NCBI GenBank assembly: GCA_000711775.1
Contig: ARYC01017763.1
Location: forward strand, 26,695-90,694
From: Oxytricha trifallax
Lineage: Eukaryota; Ciliophora; Spirotrichea; Sporadotrichida; Oxytrichidae
Length of the DNA: 64,000 nucleotides
Direction of reading: 5' to 3'
This document shows positions 1 to 10,737 of the stretch, piece after piece; the first letter of the stretch is position 1; the number at the start of each line of letters is the position of its first letter. The translations under genes were made by a program, and so were the position numbers. Below the pieces are notes generated by a model, which saw only the letters and a program-made list of their open reading frames with translations, ran no database searches and was not told where the DNA came from.

Positions 1-1030
1 ATATAGATCAATTCATTGACAGAGAAGAACACATTAATTTTCAAGTCTCAAAAAGGATTATTATCGTAATATAACTTTAAATAATCAGTGTTTTTAATGA
101 TCCAACAATATTTAGCGACCTTAATCAATGTCAATGAAACCTGACACCCTTCGACTCGTTGAGAGGTCTGCAATTGTGTAGCTCTTGCAATTTATATTGA
201 ATGTGAAAATAAAGGAGGATTAATTATAAGATTAGTTTGAATTTATAAGTGTTACGAAAAAACAATGATTGAATGTACAATGATGATTTCAGGTCTTTAT
301 TCGTTACTATAAAGGGCATGAGTGATCTTAATTTTTTAAGTCATCAACCTTTTCATCATTTGAGTTTAAAGGTCAAGAATGCTTTATTAAGTAAAGAAGT
401 GGATAGAAACTACATTGACTGGTATAAAACTTATCTAAAATAAGCAATTTAGGGCTTAGAAATCTATTTAAGTCTTTCCAAAAGCACTTAATCATCAACA
501 ATATTAAGATGGTGCTAATGAGAATTCTCCAAGGTAATCACTTTGTATCTATGATGAAAAACTAGATAACATTTAAAGGAAACTAAATTACCTCAACAGA
601 CTAAGCACCATACGCTTAAGAATCTCAATTTTAGACTAATCCTCGAGATCAAGAATTGTGCAAAAAAATTAAAATTAATAAATAATATAGGATAGAGATG
701 GAAATAAAAGATGACTATAATTATCGTGTACACGGATACCTATCTGTCTCGAACATTTTTTACCTTCTAAAATTTCCATCATATAATTCTCGCACAGACA
801 CGATCTTAACGACAACTTTGATTCCATTTGTAACATCGATTACAATAATGATTTGTAAATAAGCTAGAATCCTTAAGTGTTGGCTCGGCAACTTAAATAT
901 GTAGTTTTGAAATTAACAATCACAACATTTTTAGACGAAAATTAGCTGAATGATAGTGTTGATTTAGACTTGTGCCATGCCTGCATGACAATTATGATAA
1001 ATAATAAGAAAAATAGATTATTATAAGAAA
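1..1030. other. AT-rich germline spacer, no gene recognised
   Basis: No motif or convincing reading frame was recognised here. Short patches around 130-190 and 720-800 are less AT-rich than their surroundings, but no frame in them stays both open and protein-like for long. It may contain non-coding parts of the neighbouring island. Confidence 0.3.
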
Positions 1031-1045
1031 TTGATTAATATAGAA

Positions 1046-1210
1046 ATGATTGCTTATAATGCCAAAGACTTGGAGCTATTACTCACAAGAAATGTATGTT
1101 GCAAAAACATATCTAAAATTTTTATATTTTTAGAGATCCAACCAGGTAAAAACAGTTGGCGATTCGAATTAAACATTCGCAGAGAACAGAAAGGACCAGT
1201 AGAGGAGGAG
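1046..1210 (+). CDS. Candidate exon of an unknown protein
   Basis: A 55-codon frame starts at ATG 1046 and runs to 1210, where it meets GTATGT, a good 5' splice site; the frame closes soon after if read through. A possible 3' splice site (ATTATAG) lies at 1315-1324. The peptide is charged and well mixed, with an acidic end just before the donor site. No domain was recognised. The frame needs no reassigned codons, so it does not depend on the ciliate code. It could be the first exon of the coding-like island at 1.4-2.2 kb, but the joined frame could not be established. Confidence 0.3.
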
Positions 1211-1562
1211 GTATGTTATATAGTAATAGTGATATGTATTGTGGTGAATAAAAGTGTAAATTGAATTTGAATAAATCGGTAGTTAAAATTAAATTAAATT
1301 TGATATAGTGATTTATTATTATAGATATTTGGTAGCCTTTACGTTTAATTATATATTTACAGTATATATAGATCTTCCCTCCATAAAATGAAAGATACCA
1401 AATTTTAATGACTGTATTAATTAGTTTTAGTTTAATTAATCAAAGTAAAGTTTTATTCCTAACTGTCAAAGAAATCCAGTACATAGACATACAAGATCCT
1501 AGTAATAAGATGTAGAAGAGAGCTCTTGGCATTTCAAGCCCAACAGCCGCCATTTAGCATGA

Positions 1563-2204
1563 TAGGTGAGTTCCCATCAGCCTACAGTGTAGGATGAAAG
1601 GAAGTTGAAACATAGACATGATGTAAATTAACCAATGGCATATTAGAATCAACATCGTATAGCTGCCAAAGTGGCCTTTAAACTAGAAGGGACTAAGTAT
1701 CATTTTACGATATCATTCTAGAACTAAATATTTCAAAATTCTCTGGAAAGTAGCTGTACTTTATTAAGCATATTTAATGGGGGGCTTTCTTGCAATCTCA
1801 GAGATCTTCGTTAGTTTCTGCATGAGTTATTGCATTTAGAGTGGGTATTTTAAAATGAATTCGAAGAACTGTTGTAATAGCAGTAAAGAGACAATTGGGT
1901 ACTGCCTTATCAAGCATCAACTTCACCATCCTTAGTATCAGAAACTGTCTCCTTGATGCGAAGAAGGTATAGTGAAGCTATGAATTGTCAAAGGAAGGGA
2001 AATCATTTAGCTAAGGGTCAGTGAATCTTAAATCTGCAATTGTAGACAATGAATCTCTGGCTCTATTTGAAAGAAGTCTATCGTCAACAGATGTCTGATC
2101 GAGCTATTGGGAAATCGTATAAGTACCATCTCTGCAACAAAGATGAATTTCGAACTACCATTAGAGGAGCGGCAGTTGTTTAAGGGAACGCAGCTTACAT
2201 TTGA
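1563..2204 (+). pseudogene. Coding-like island, unknown protein, interrupted by TGA
   Basis: Read with TAA/TAG as Gln, one frame is open from 1563 to a TGA at 2022-2024 (153 codons). It continues in the same frame with coding-like sequence to a second TGA at 2202-2204. Another TGA at 1560 precedes it and the frame is again plausible upstream. The stretch is clearly richer in G+C than its flanks, and the peptide is rich in Glu, Gln, Arg and Leu with a short poly-Gln run near 1872-1885. No family was recognised. The same-frame TGAs suggest a decayed gene; a multi-exon gene with unrecognised introns is the alternative. A competing frame at 2107-2298 is also open. Confidence 0.35.
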
Positions 2205-2299
2205 GAATACCATCACCAGAACTATCCCCAAGATCATGAAATTGTGCAAAAGGCGTCCGAGTAAATTAGTAAATATTCAAAAAATTGCCAAATTGTAAA

Positions 2300-2700
2300 T
2301 TAATAATCAAAAGTAAAGGATTATTATAATTATTAATTATAAATACAATTAATTTACGAGCGAAGTCAAAAAAGTATCAATTTTTAGTTAACTCGTATTT
2401 TATATAAAACTTATTTTCATTTATATTATTAGTCATACTATTTTTGAATATTAATAATTAATCCAATAAATATTGCTCATTTTTAAATCTTGTATTTGTG
2501 ATTGGTTTATATTAATTACATATATCTAATAATTGATTTGTTAAAATTCAAAATAGTTTTTATTAAACTTAAGTTTATATATTGATTATATAAATTATTC
2601 ACACATGATATACTTTCACTCAGATATTCTTCTAATAATAAAAAAAAACACAAAAATTATAAATCTCAATTTTTGATTATTTACTCATTCGCTGGCAAAT
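2300..2700. other. Very AT-rich spacer
   Basis: Almost only A and T with short homopolymer runs, and no frame of interest. It separates two islands of higher G+C. Confidence 0.4.
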
Positions 2701-2714
2701 CTAAGTAATTTTAC

Positions 2715-2981
2715 TCAATGGCAAAAGGTGGGTAGGCTAGAAAATAAGATGCTTCTTTATCTCAACTCCCCGAGTAGTTGTCTGTCTCGGACATTATCCC
2801 GTAGGGAAATAGCTCCTGCTGGTTCGAGTGATGCCATGATCATTTCTATATCTTGAAATCGAGTCGGGACATCGTTTGCAGTAGTAAAATTTTCAAAATG
2901 CCAAAATTCTACAAGTATATCAATAGGTGTCCAAAATGATGGGGTTGAAATAACAATCAATGCAATGTAGATGAATATCAA
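2715..2981 (-). CDS. Candidate small protein with N-terminal hydrophobic segment
   Basis: Read with the ciliate code this minus-strand frame runs from ATG at 2981 to TGA at 2715-2717 (88 codons). The first 16 or so residues are hydrophobic (a possible signal or membrane segment). They are followed by a balanced, charged domain containing Asp, Glu and Arg at normal protein frequencies, which is unusual for random AT-rich DNA. The G+C content is raised compared with its flanks. The plus strand is partly open too, so the strand is not certain. It is divergent from the plus-strand frame starting near 3045, with about 60 bp between them. No family was recognised. Confidence 0.35.
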
Positions 2982-3044
2982 ACAAAGTACATTATAATAT
3001 TAAAAATCGTGTAAAAAAGAACATCTCCCGTGAGTACTCTGGTA

Positions 3045-3506
3045 ATGTACCGCTTACTGCTCAATGGCGATATCAATGAGGATGACTTCCAGGATGGTAT
3101 TCGTGAAGTCAGAGGAGAGCATTCTAATATAGTAACGGAGATAAATACGATAAAGAATGGAATAAAACTTCTAACACGATTTAAAGAAAAGGCTTATAAT
3201 GGAAATGGATACTACAATAGATATTGGGTGAATGGTCGCAAACATGGGGAAGGTGTATAAGCAACCCTGGATTAAGAGTGGTTTGCTGAAATTGCAGAAA
3301 TGATCAGTAACGATATTCACATATATGAATACTTACTGGGAAGTCACAGCCTTGATATGAATCTTTCAAATATACATTAGTAATTAAGTCATAATATTTT
3401 TAACTTACTTATATAAGAATGGTAAAGATATTTGTGCTGTTCATCTTCCATTTTTAATAAAAAGTATACTATTCAATATTAATAAATTTCTTATAATGGC
3501 TAGTGA
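3045..3506 (+). CDS. Candidate unknown protein, 153 codons
   Basis: An open frame runs from ATG 3045 to TGA 3504-3506 if TAA (for example at 3258) and TAG are read as Gln. The first two thirds look truly coding: acidic start (NGDINEDDF), then Gly/Tyr/Asn-rich and Trp-containing segments such as YYNRYWVNGRKHGEG, and an amphipathic stretch after the TAA. The last 40 codons are AT-rich and may be read-through beyond a lost boundary. Upstream, the frame is open back to a TGA at 2946 and there is a GTGAGT at 3030, so the real start might be a splice junction. No homologue was recognised. Confidence 0.45.
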
Positions 3507-6156
3507 TAAGAGTGTCCTTATCAAATATTAATGGATAATACATTATTACACTATTAGTTTTCTCTTTATTGTATAATAATACGTAAGCGTCTATTTAAAA
3601 GAGTTGGGTTATAAATAAAAATTAATAGACTTAAAAATATAATAAATTCTTATTTATGAGTAATTTAATTATTCATTCTTTCTATTTATAATATGCTCTG
3701 TTATATCTATATAAATATAGAATTTTGATAGAAAATTTAAAGCTAAGGTATTATTGGTTGATATCAATGGTTCTTGGTCAAGTAAGTATAATGAATAATT
3801 CTCATTTCCTAAAAACAGTAAATTAAGTATTTTATAAATTGTTTTTAAGTATAATAGTAAACTAAAAGATGGTAAATCTACGTCTGAAAGTATTTATGCT
3901 AATGTGTCTTATTAATATCCTAAGCACATAAAATCTAATAATGATGATCAAGTAAGAAAATAAGGAATAAATAATTTAAGAAATAAGGATGAATGGTGAT
4001 AATTAAAAAATATACATTTAAGTCATTAAATCATTTTTGTATTATATAGCTCATCCAAATCTATATAGGTATTTGCTGAAATAATGATATATCTTTAGAA
4101 ATATAACCAAGAATTTCACATTAAATGAAAGCCTCATTAAAATAAATACTTTCTTTAAAAAATTGTCATATATAAGCAAATCTTATTTAATTAATTAGGA
4201 TTAGGATTAACCACTATCTTTAAGAATACTGTTAAAATAAAGCAATTATTGATTCTAATATTGTAATAAATGCCTAAATAATACGTCATTTATTCATTTT
4301 TATGTTTTTCAAATTCATAATAGTTGATTATAAAATATTTTATTTAAATTTTACTATACTTTGCAATAAAAATAATCTCTCAATCAATTCTAAAAGTGAG
4401 ATAGACTGCCTTTTTAGTCAATCTAGAAATTAGTATATTGATTTCTTCCTTTTAAGGTTATTAATTAATCAATTATATAATCAGAAGCTACAATGTATTT
4501 TTACTAACCATTTATTTAAGCTAAGAAGTGGAGAATTTTGTCAAAAATTCTCATAAAATTCAATAAGCAATTAATTAGTTTATAATTCTACTATCAAATA
4601 CATTCATGCAATAGTTATTATTAACACTTCTATAGATTCATAAGATAAAAACTCAAAAATATTTATTAATTAAACCATCTTTAATATGTCCAAACATTAA
4701 TCTATTTAAACAAATTTAAACTGAAGTAAAATATGAAATAAAAAAATAAAGCTTATTGCCTCTCAATTGAAGTTGAAAAACTTGTTGGGAATTTATAGTT
4801 AAATTTGTTTATTTAGTAAATTGCTCACATTTCTTATGAGATATGCTAAATTAAAAATTAAAAAATGAAAATAAAGATTTCAATAAGTTAAACCTTAATA
4901 GGGCATTACAGATTCAAATTTCTCAAGATTATTAATTATATTTTTTATAGATAATAGGCATCAATTAGATCATGCTTTATTGTGTTTTTAGGGTTATATG
5001 TTGGGAATAAGGGCTTTTATGATTACATCTTTATAAATAAGCATAGAAACGAGTTGTTGTTAACTTCTTACAGAGACATAAGCTAGGCATCAAATGAAGT
5101 TCTCTGGTTTAATTTTATATTTGTAGTGGAATTTGCTAAGATATTACAACTTCTTCTTGCTTGGTTTTAGGGAAATTGTGTTAGTTACCTCACTTTGATC
5201 TAAATTTAAAAGGATCAAGGCAAGCATGTAAATTTTAGTACCTCAAAATATAAATAAAACGAACGAAAATAGTTATTTTAATCCTATATTCTTTATAATA
5301 TTTATTTATATTAATACAAAGTGTTTTTATTCTTAAATGGTTCTTTTTTTAATTTATCTAATTTTGTTTTAACTTTAAAAAAAAATACTTACTCAGTTTT
5401 TTTAGAGCACAATCGAAATTGTAGAAATTAATTAAAATAAAATAAAAAAAAATAAAATATATTAAAAAATAAAATTAGCAGAGATTAAAGTTAACCAAAT
5501 TCGATCATTCGATGAAAATATTTAAAAAAAGATGGTTCCTACTAATGGTGTAATTTTTTATCGCAATCTTTGGAGCGAGTTAAATTCACTTTAATAAAAT
5601 GCCTCTTAATTATATAAATTATGTCATATAATTAAAGTTCAGTAAAATGGCTTTGGATGCGATTTATTATTACCACCATCAATAAAAGCCTTCTATTTTT
5701 AAATATATATATTTAGAATGATCGAATTTAGCAAGCTTTAATCTTCACTAACTTTATAAAATTTCCCCTACTCCTACAATATTAAATTTATGGACCATAA
5801 TCTTTAAAATTTATCTTTATTTTTAATACTTACTTTACTCTATTTTTCTAATCTTTCAATCCATTTTGGCCACACACTAAAATAATTATAAATAATAAAT
5901 ACAATTAATCCAAATCTATTGCTCAAAGCCCCATGAATATTTGAATGAACTAGAGTGATCGCTCCTTTTTAAGAACCTCTCTAACTTTTAAGCGAATTAT
6001 ACTATGATTTACAATACCATGTCTCCTTCTTAATAATCTTCACTTTTGAGAAAGTAACCTGGGGTTGCCCAACACGAACATATAAAATGCTTGCACATTC
6101 GTAGCTTTATTAAAAAAAGTTGATGTAAACTCATTATAATTTAAAATCAATAATAA
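3507..6156. other. Long AT-rich spacer
   Basis: About 2.6 kb of very AT-rich DNA without a supportable gene. Frames of 80-90 codons appear, but they are expected by chance with a single stop codon, and their residues are almost only Asn, Lys, Ile, Leu and Gln. Slightly less AT-rich patches occur at 4975-5220 and 5940-6100. Nothing further could be assigned. Confidence 0.4.
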
Positions 6157-6588
6157 TATTGATGAAATAGAATTGAATTTGAAAAATAAATCAAAATAAA
6201 ATTAGAAATATTATTAACTGCCACTAATTAGTGTAGTTCGTAGATAAAATTTGGTCATAAGTACTTACCGTTATGTTTCTGGTGTAACACCGTTAGTATC
6301 TGATAGTTACATTCTGATTCTTCATCATACCGGCCACTTGACAAACTTGACAGCGAGTACTTATCATCAATAGGGTAATTAACACGTATTTGACAACTTG
6401 ACAGGGGACCTTTTAGTATCAAATGCTTCGGATTTTAGATTATCTTAATTTAATTAGATTAAATTTATAAATTAATTTTTATTATTTTATTTTTAATGAA
6501 CTTGACAACTTGACCTACTTGACAGTATTTATTTTTTGGTCAAGTGATTTAAGTTGTTTAATTAGTATATTTAAATTAAAATATGAAA
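6157..6588 (+). repeat. Left terminal inverted repeat with ACTTGACA iterons
   Basis: 432 bp, almost identical to the complement of 8014-8438. It holds ACTTGACA-type direct motifs in three clusters with 8-9 bp periodicity: 6336 and 6345; 6388 (ATTTGACA) and 6396; 6500, 6508 (ACTTGACC) and 6517. One inverted copy (GGTCAAGT) starts at 6539. It also has small palindromes ACTAATTAGT at 6223-6232 and GGTGTAACACC at 6281-6291. Iterated short motifs like these are typical binding sites for replication initiator proteins. Confidence 0.8.
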
Positions 6589-7936
6589 ATGTATAAGTTA
6601 TTAGTTACAAACTATATAAGTATCAGCATTATATATTGCATCAGTCGCTTTCTATAGAATCCTTGCTTTCTGTTCTCTATGCATTCATTGTCTATGTTCT
6701 CTTCCTCTATCTTCTTCTCTAAAGAGTTTATTTCATCTGTTTCTTGTTGCTTCAATTGTGCCATAAAGTACTTTGCTAATCCTATTGTGTCAAACGAATT
6801 ACTCGCTCTTGTACTTCTTCACATTGCTCAGGTCAATCAAATGGCAACGAGCTTAAAATCCTTCCTTATCAATCTTTTTAAGCTTCTTAAAGGGCAAAGT
6901 ATTTGTAATGATTACAACGACACTGTTGATGTATTCTAATTGCACTTACTCGTACTTTACTTCTGTAGAATAACCACCTTCTTCCAGGAGCCTTTTTATT
7001 TTCGCAATCTTGTCACTGCTAAAGAAGTGTTTATCATTCATTTCGTCCATGAGGACTATCTAGGGCTGAAACTTGATTGGAATCACTTATAGCTTAAAGT
7101 GAGACCGGCCCTCTTAAAGAACATCAAAAACGAAGATTTCCTGAAACATTCTAACGATACTAGTCTTTCCAGTATTTGCCTTTCCATAAAACCATACACA
7201 GCACTTCTTCGGATCATTCTTTTGTACTATAACTTCGAAAGTGCATCAATGGCTTCCTAATATCCCCAATTCCCTAGCTACTCTGTTCTGTTGTTAATGT
7301 GTTCAATTTCTTGTACTACTCCATGTTCCTTAACACAAATGTCTGAAGTGACTCTTGTATTGGAATTATTTGTCTCTGTAGCAGCCCTGATCCAACTATC
7401 ATCTTTTGCCCTTATATTTTTTTTCTATCTCTTAGATTTGTATTTAGTCATTGATGTTACCCCAATACAACTTAATGTAGTTTGGAAGAGTATGTATTTG
7501 GCCTCTTTTTAGTAAATCTGTGAATTCAACCAACATCTCTCTCTTAGTTTTTGATGGAGCCAGTGAAAAAGATGCTCTAGAGCTAGCAGCACTAGACACT
7601 ATTTGTTTAGTCTCCTATTAACAATATGATTTCACGTTTTGTCTCCAGAAGCTCTTAAAGATTCTTTTTAACTGGTTTAGTTAGTTTTATGTTTAGCTCA
7701 TTCGAAATCTTTGTTCCTTTGCTTTCTTATTATGTAAAATAATTTTTGTGGAGAACAATGGTATACTTGTCGCATTATATCTTTAAATAGTGCTTTTTCT
7801 CTTTGACATCAATATACACGTTGACTTGTTGTATTATTTAGTTAATATCCTTAATCTTCTGAGTAATTGCATCATGGTTTCCAGGTCCATACGGAAAATA
7901 GCACTCTTAAAAGAGAGTCAATCTATAATTCATCAT
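6540..7936 (-). pseudogene. Rep-like superfamily 3 helicase, frameshifted
   Basis: ATP-dependent replicative helicase of the SF3 class (found in Rep proteins of small DNA viruses and related elements). With TAA/TAG as Gln, translation starts at ATG 7936. The helicase core is unbroken in one frame: Walker A GKANTGKT (7162-7185), Walker B IVLMDEMN (7036-7059), a segment with LLEEGG and a basic/charged B'-like region, then motif C VVVIITNT (near 6898-6924) followed by an Arg-containing stretch. Reading needs frame changes near 7590, 7418 (in a run of eight A), 7232 and 6806. The C-terminal part is coiled-coil-like and Glu/Lys-rich, and the frame ends at TGA 6540-6542 inside the left TIR. Total span is about 465 codons. 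No HUH endonuclease motif was recognised in the N-terminal 150 residues. Trp is always TGG. The helicase assignment is firm; the relation to any virus family is inference. Confidence 0.75.
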
Positions 7937-8013
7937 TTTAAAGTAGAAATTGTTACTAACTGAGTGATAGAAATATCACATTTAAGAGGTTTTCTCCACC
8001 ATTAAAAGAAATA

Positions 8014-8438
8014 TTTCATATTTTAATTTAAATATACTAATTAAACAACTTAAATCACTTGACCAAAAAATAAATACTGTCAAGTAGGTCAAGTTGTCAA
8101 GTTCATTAAAAATAAAATAATAAAATTAATTTATAATCTAATTAAATTAAGATAATCTAAAATCCGAAGCATTTGATACTAAAAGGTCCCCTGTCAAGTT
8201 GTCAAATACGTGTTAATTACCCTATTGATGATAAGTACTCGCTGTCAAGTTTGTCAAGTGGCCGGTATGATGAAGAATCAGAATGTAACTATCAGATACT
8301 AACGGTGTTACACCAGAAACATAACGGTAAGTACTTATGACCAAATTTTATCTACGAACTACACTAATTAGTGGCAGTTAATAATATTTCTAATTTTATT
8401 TTGATTTATTTTTCAAATTCAATTCTATTTCATCAATA
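8014..8438 (-). repeat. Right terminal inverted repeat
   Basis: 425 bp, the inverted partner of 6157-6588, with the same mirrored TTGACA-type motif clusters (as TGTCAAGT, for example around 8076-8102, 8191-8205 and 8243-8260). The inner edge lies 78 bp upstream of the proposed start codon of the helicase gene, so the promoter would lie in the repeat or the short gap. Confidence 0.8.
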
Positions 8439-8761
8439 ATAATAATATTATTTTGCTTAGGATTTATGCATGTAACTCGGTTTATGAAATTCCTAAATCT
8501 TTCTGTCAATTTTTATAGATAATCTAATAGCTACAATGATATTTCTCTAAAATAAAAGCAGTTAACTATATAATATTTGTATCCTTAATTAATGTAATTT
8601 TAATATTTAAAGAGTATAGTGATCATTTTTTGAAAAATTCAATAAATAATGGTTAGTTCACATCTGTTAAGACAATTTTCTCATTTCATTGACTAGAATC
8701 ACGCAAATATCAAGACAATTATTTTCAATTTTGGTAGCTTTAGTTGTTTCAACTTCATTGA

Positions 8762-9103
8762 TATTTAGATCTAGGAGGCTTATTTTTATCCTTTTGTTTA
8801 CTAGAATTCGATTTAGGAGAACAGTCTAATATATTATACTTTCTTTTTAAATTTAATGTTTCTTATATAAGAAAGAATAAATTTAATTTGTTAGATTTGT
8901 CTCCTTGGGAACATTTTAAGATCTCTATTTTTCCTATAAATCTTATCATAAAACTCATAGATATACTTTCCATCCTTATTTTAATGCAGTATCAGCGGCT
9001 ATTTGAATTTTTAAACTTGAAACTCAATGATCAATTGCAGATTAATTATCGTCTTGTTAATTTGTTTAACTCTTTTTTAGTTTCAATTAAAAAGTTAAGT
9101 TGA
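8762..9103. CDS. Coding-like region, strand undecided
   Basis: On the plus strand a frame is open from after a TGA (8759-8761) to TGA 9101-9103, 113 codons, Leu/Phe/Ile-rich. On the minus strand the same DNA is also open over about 100 codons, giving a Lys/Gln/Arg-rich protein that looks more like a typical soluble ciliate protein. One of the two may be real. No motif was recognised on either strand. It lies some 320 bp outside the right end of the SF3 element and shows no link to it. Confidence 0.25.
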
Positions 9104-9567
9104 TAAAAAATTTCCTAAGGTAGTTTCCTTATAAGTGTAAGCCCTCTTATCCGAAGATGCTAGAGGTTTTGCAATGAAAATATATATATTGCTTTACTGC
9201 AATAATGTAGCTTATCTAAAATATTTTTATCGTATTTTATATGTCAATATAATATTAAACTGATTTAAATATATTAAGAAAATATTGTAAAATACAAAAA
9301 AGAATAAAATTGAAGGTAGATATAATATTAAAAATTTAAGATTTTTTCCTTTTTATTTATATAAAAGGCCCATAATATGATCTTATTCTGAAGAATTGGA
9401 CAAAATTATAATAAAATTTATTTTTTTTAAAGTAAGATTTGGGAAGAGTTATTTCAATTTATTTTATTTTATTGGAATATCAACATTTAATTTATTTTTT
9501 TAAATATATTTTTACTAAATTTGTTATCAAACTAATAATATTATAAAGATTCTAGGCTTTGTGCTTT
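9104..9567. other. AT-rich spacer
   Basis: Mostly A+T. The only item of note is the possible same-frame continuation of the zinc-pattern frame down to about 9430 on the minus strand. Confidence 0.3.
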
Positions 9568-9663
9568 TCATGATTTCCATAAGCAAAAAGAACAAGTGAA
9601 TCTGGTGATCCATTTTAAAGTATCAATATGAGCGGCACATGTACCACAGTTACTAAACAGCAT
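9568..9663 (-). pseudogene. Short frame with CxxC-x16-CxxC zinc-binding pattern
   Basis: The minus-strand frame ATG 9663 to TGA 9568-9570 (31 codons) contains two CxxC pairs, CGTC and CSFC, separated by 16 residues including a His just after the first pair. This spacing suits a zinc ribbon or treble-clef finger. The same frame continues beyond the TGA with about 40 further coding-like codons, so this may be a piece of a longer decayed gene. No neighbour supports a function. Confidence 0.3.
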
Positions 9664-10162
9664 GCATTTCTATCACTCTTCTCTTTTTTATATTAACACA
9701 TTATGCTTTAAATTTTAATGAAATAACTAGGACAATTGGTTTATAGAGGTGATATTCACAGAAATAAATGATTGGTTGGAAATTTAAATTACTGACATAA
9801 AAACTATTTGAGGTAATTTATTGTCAGATGGAAAATAATAAGCAAATCTTTCTTTTCATCTTAACATTTTGGTTTAATTAAATTTTATTAGGATCATATT
9901 TAAAATTAGAAGAATTTAATGTAGTTTATTAATCGTCAAATCAGAATTGGGGAATAATTAAATCAATTAATTTTAACATATCATTGTTTAATACTAAAAT
10001 TAAACCATCGATCTAAGGCGTGACGTAGACGTATCTGAGTGAATTGACGTGGCAGTCAAGAATTCAAAAAACTCAAAAAAAACTTATCTCCGCTACGACC
10101 TTTGCCCAATCCCTAACCAAGATGTTAGATCAGATAACCCAGAAATTAAGAACTTGAGAACT

Positions 10163-10306
10163 TCACAAAGATAGCAGGTGTGGTGCAAAACTCTTACCGC
10201 TTAAACCGCTGTTGGGAATGTAATCTCTATCCTTTCGCTGTAATAGTTTCATCACCCTAACCAGTGTGTGAGAAAATAACTTATCGTTGGCTTCAATGGT
10301 TTTCAT
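10163..10306 (-). CDS. Candidate first exon of an unknown gene
   Basis: The minus strand reads ATG 10306 to TGA 10163-10165, 47 codons, with a balanced, charged composition (starts MKTIEANDKL) and no Gln from TAA/TAG. A GTAAGAG 5' splice-site-like sequence follows codon 37 (around 10191-10197). All three minus frames downstream to about 10010 are open and look coding-like, so the continuation cannot be chosen. The island 10010-10345 is clearly richer in G+C than its surroundings and is flanked by A/T runs, as would be expected of a short macronuclear-destined segment or an exon. Nothing identifies the product. Confidence 0.4.
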   Translation of the reverse strand: MKTIEANDKLFSHTLVRVMKLLQRKDRDYIPNSGLSGKSFAPHLLSL

Positions 10307-10737
10307 CTTCTCACTTTTGAAGGCTGAGAACTACATTCATCCTCCTCGTTAATTTATTGCCATTATTTCCTCTTTTTATTTAAAAAAAAAATAAGAAAAA
10401 TTAAACAATATTGAAGTTATTTTTTATTACTTATTACAGTATAATTAATAATATTTGGCGATGTTTGGAATCGTTCTAAAAATTGGAAATCATTTGGACT
10501 GTTAATTGAATAAATTATCTCATAAATATTTAAAATTGAACAAATGATTCTTCTTTTTATTTCAACTAATTCAATAAATTTAACTCGCATATTATATATA
10601 TTAAATATTTAACTATTTATAGAAAATTTCATATAATTTCCTATTTATTCTAAATCAATTCAGTAAAAAGTAAAGGTATCAATTTTGTTAGATTAACAAG
10701 TAGAAAAGAAAGGATTTGATGATAAAACAAGTAAACA

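Larger units (their letters stand above)
6157..8438 (-). mobile_element. TIR element carrying a Rep-like SF3 helicase gene
   Basis: A 2282-bp unit bounded by long terminal inverted repeats: 6157-6588 matches the complement of 8014-8438. The main difference is about 7 nt of indels in an AT-rich stretch. Nearly all of the interior (6589-8013) is occupied by one minus-strand reading frame with SF3 helicase motifs. The flanks are ATA/TAA-rich, so a target-site duplication cannot be read unambiguously. Long TIRs plus one replication-type helicase plus iteron-like motifs in the TIRs recall the organisation of small DNA viruses and replicative elements more than of cut-and-paste transposons. No DDE transposase was seen. 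The gene is frameshifted, so this copy is probably dead. Confidence 0.75.

Noticed and set aside
2028..2249. Minus-strand 73-codon frame
   Set aside because: Antisense to the coding-like plus-strand island at 1563-2204; hydrophobic composition typical of a mirror frame.
3507..6156. Several 80-95-codon frames in AT-rich spacer
   Set aside because: With TGA as the only stop and about 75% A+T, frames of this length are expected by chance; their residues are nearly all Asn, Lys, Ile, Leu and Gln.
7291..7512. Plus-strand 73-codon frame in the SF3 element (also 6679-6939)
   Set aside because: These are mirrors of the helicase gene on the minus strand, which carries recognisable motifs.
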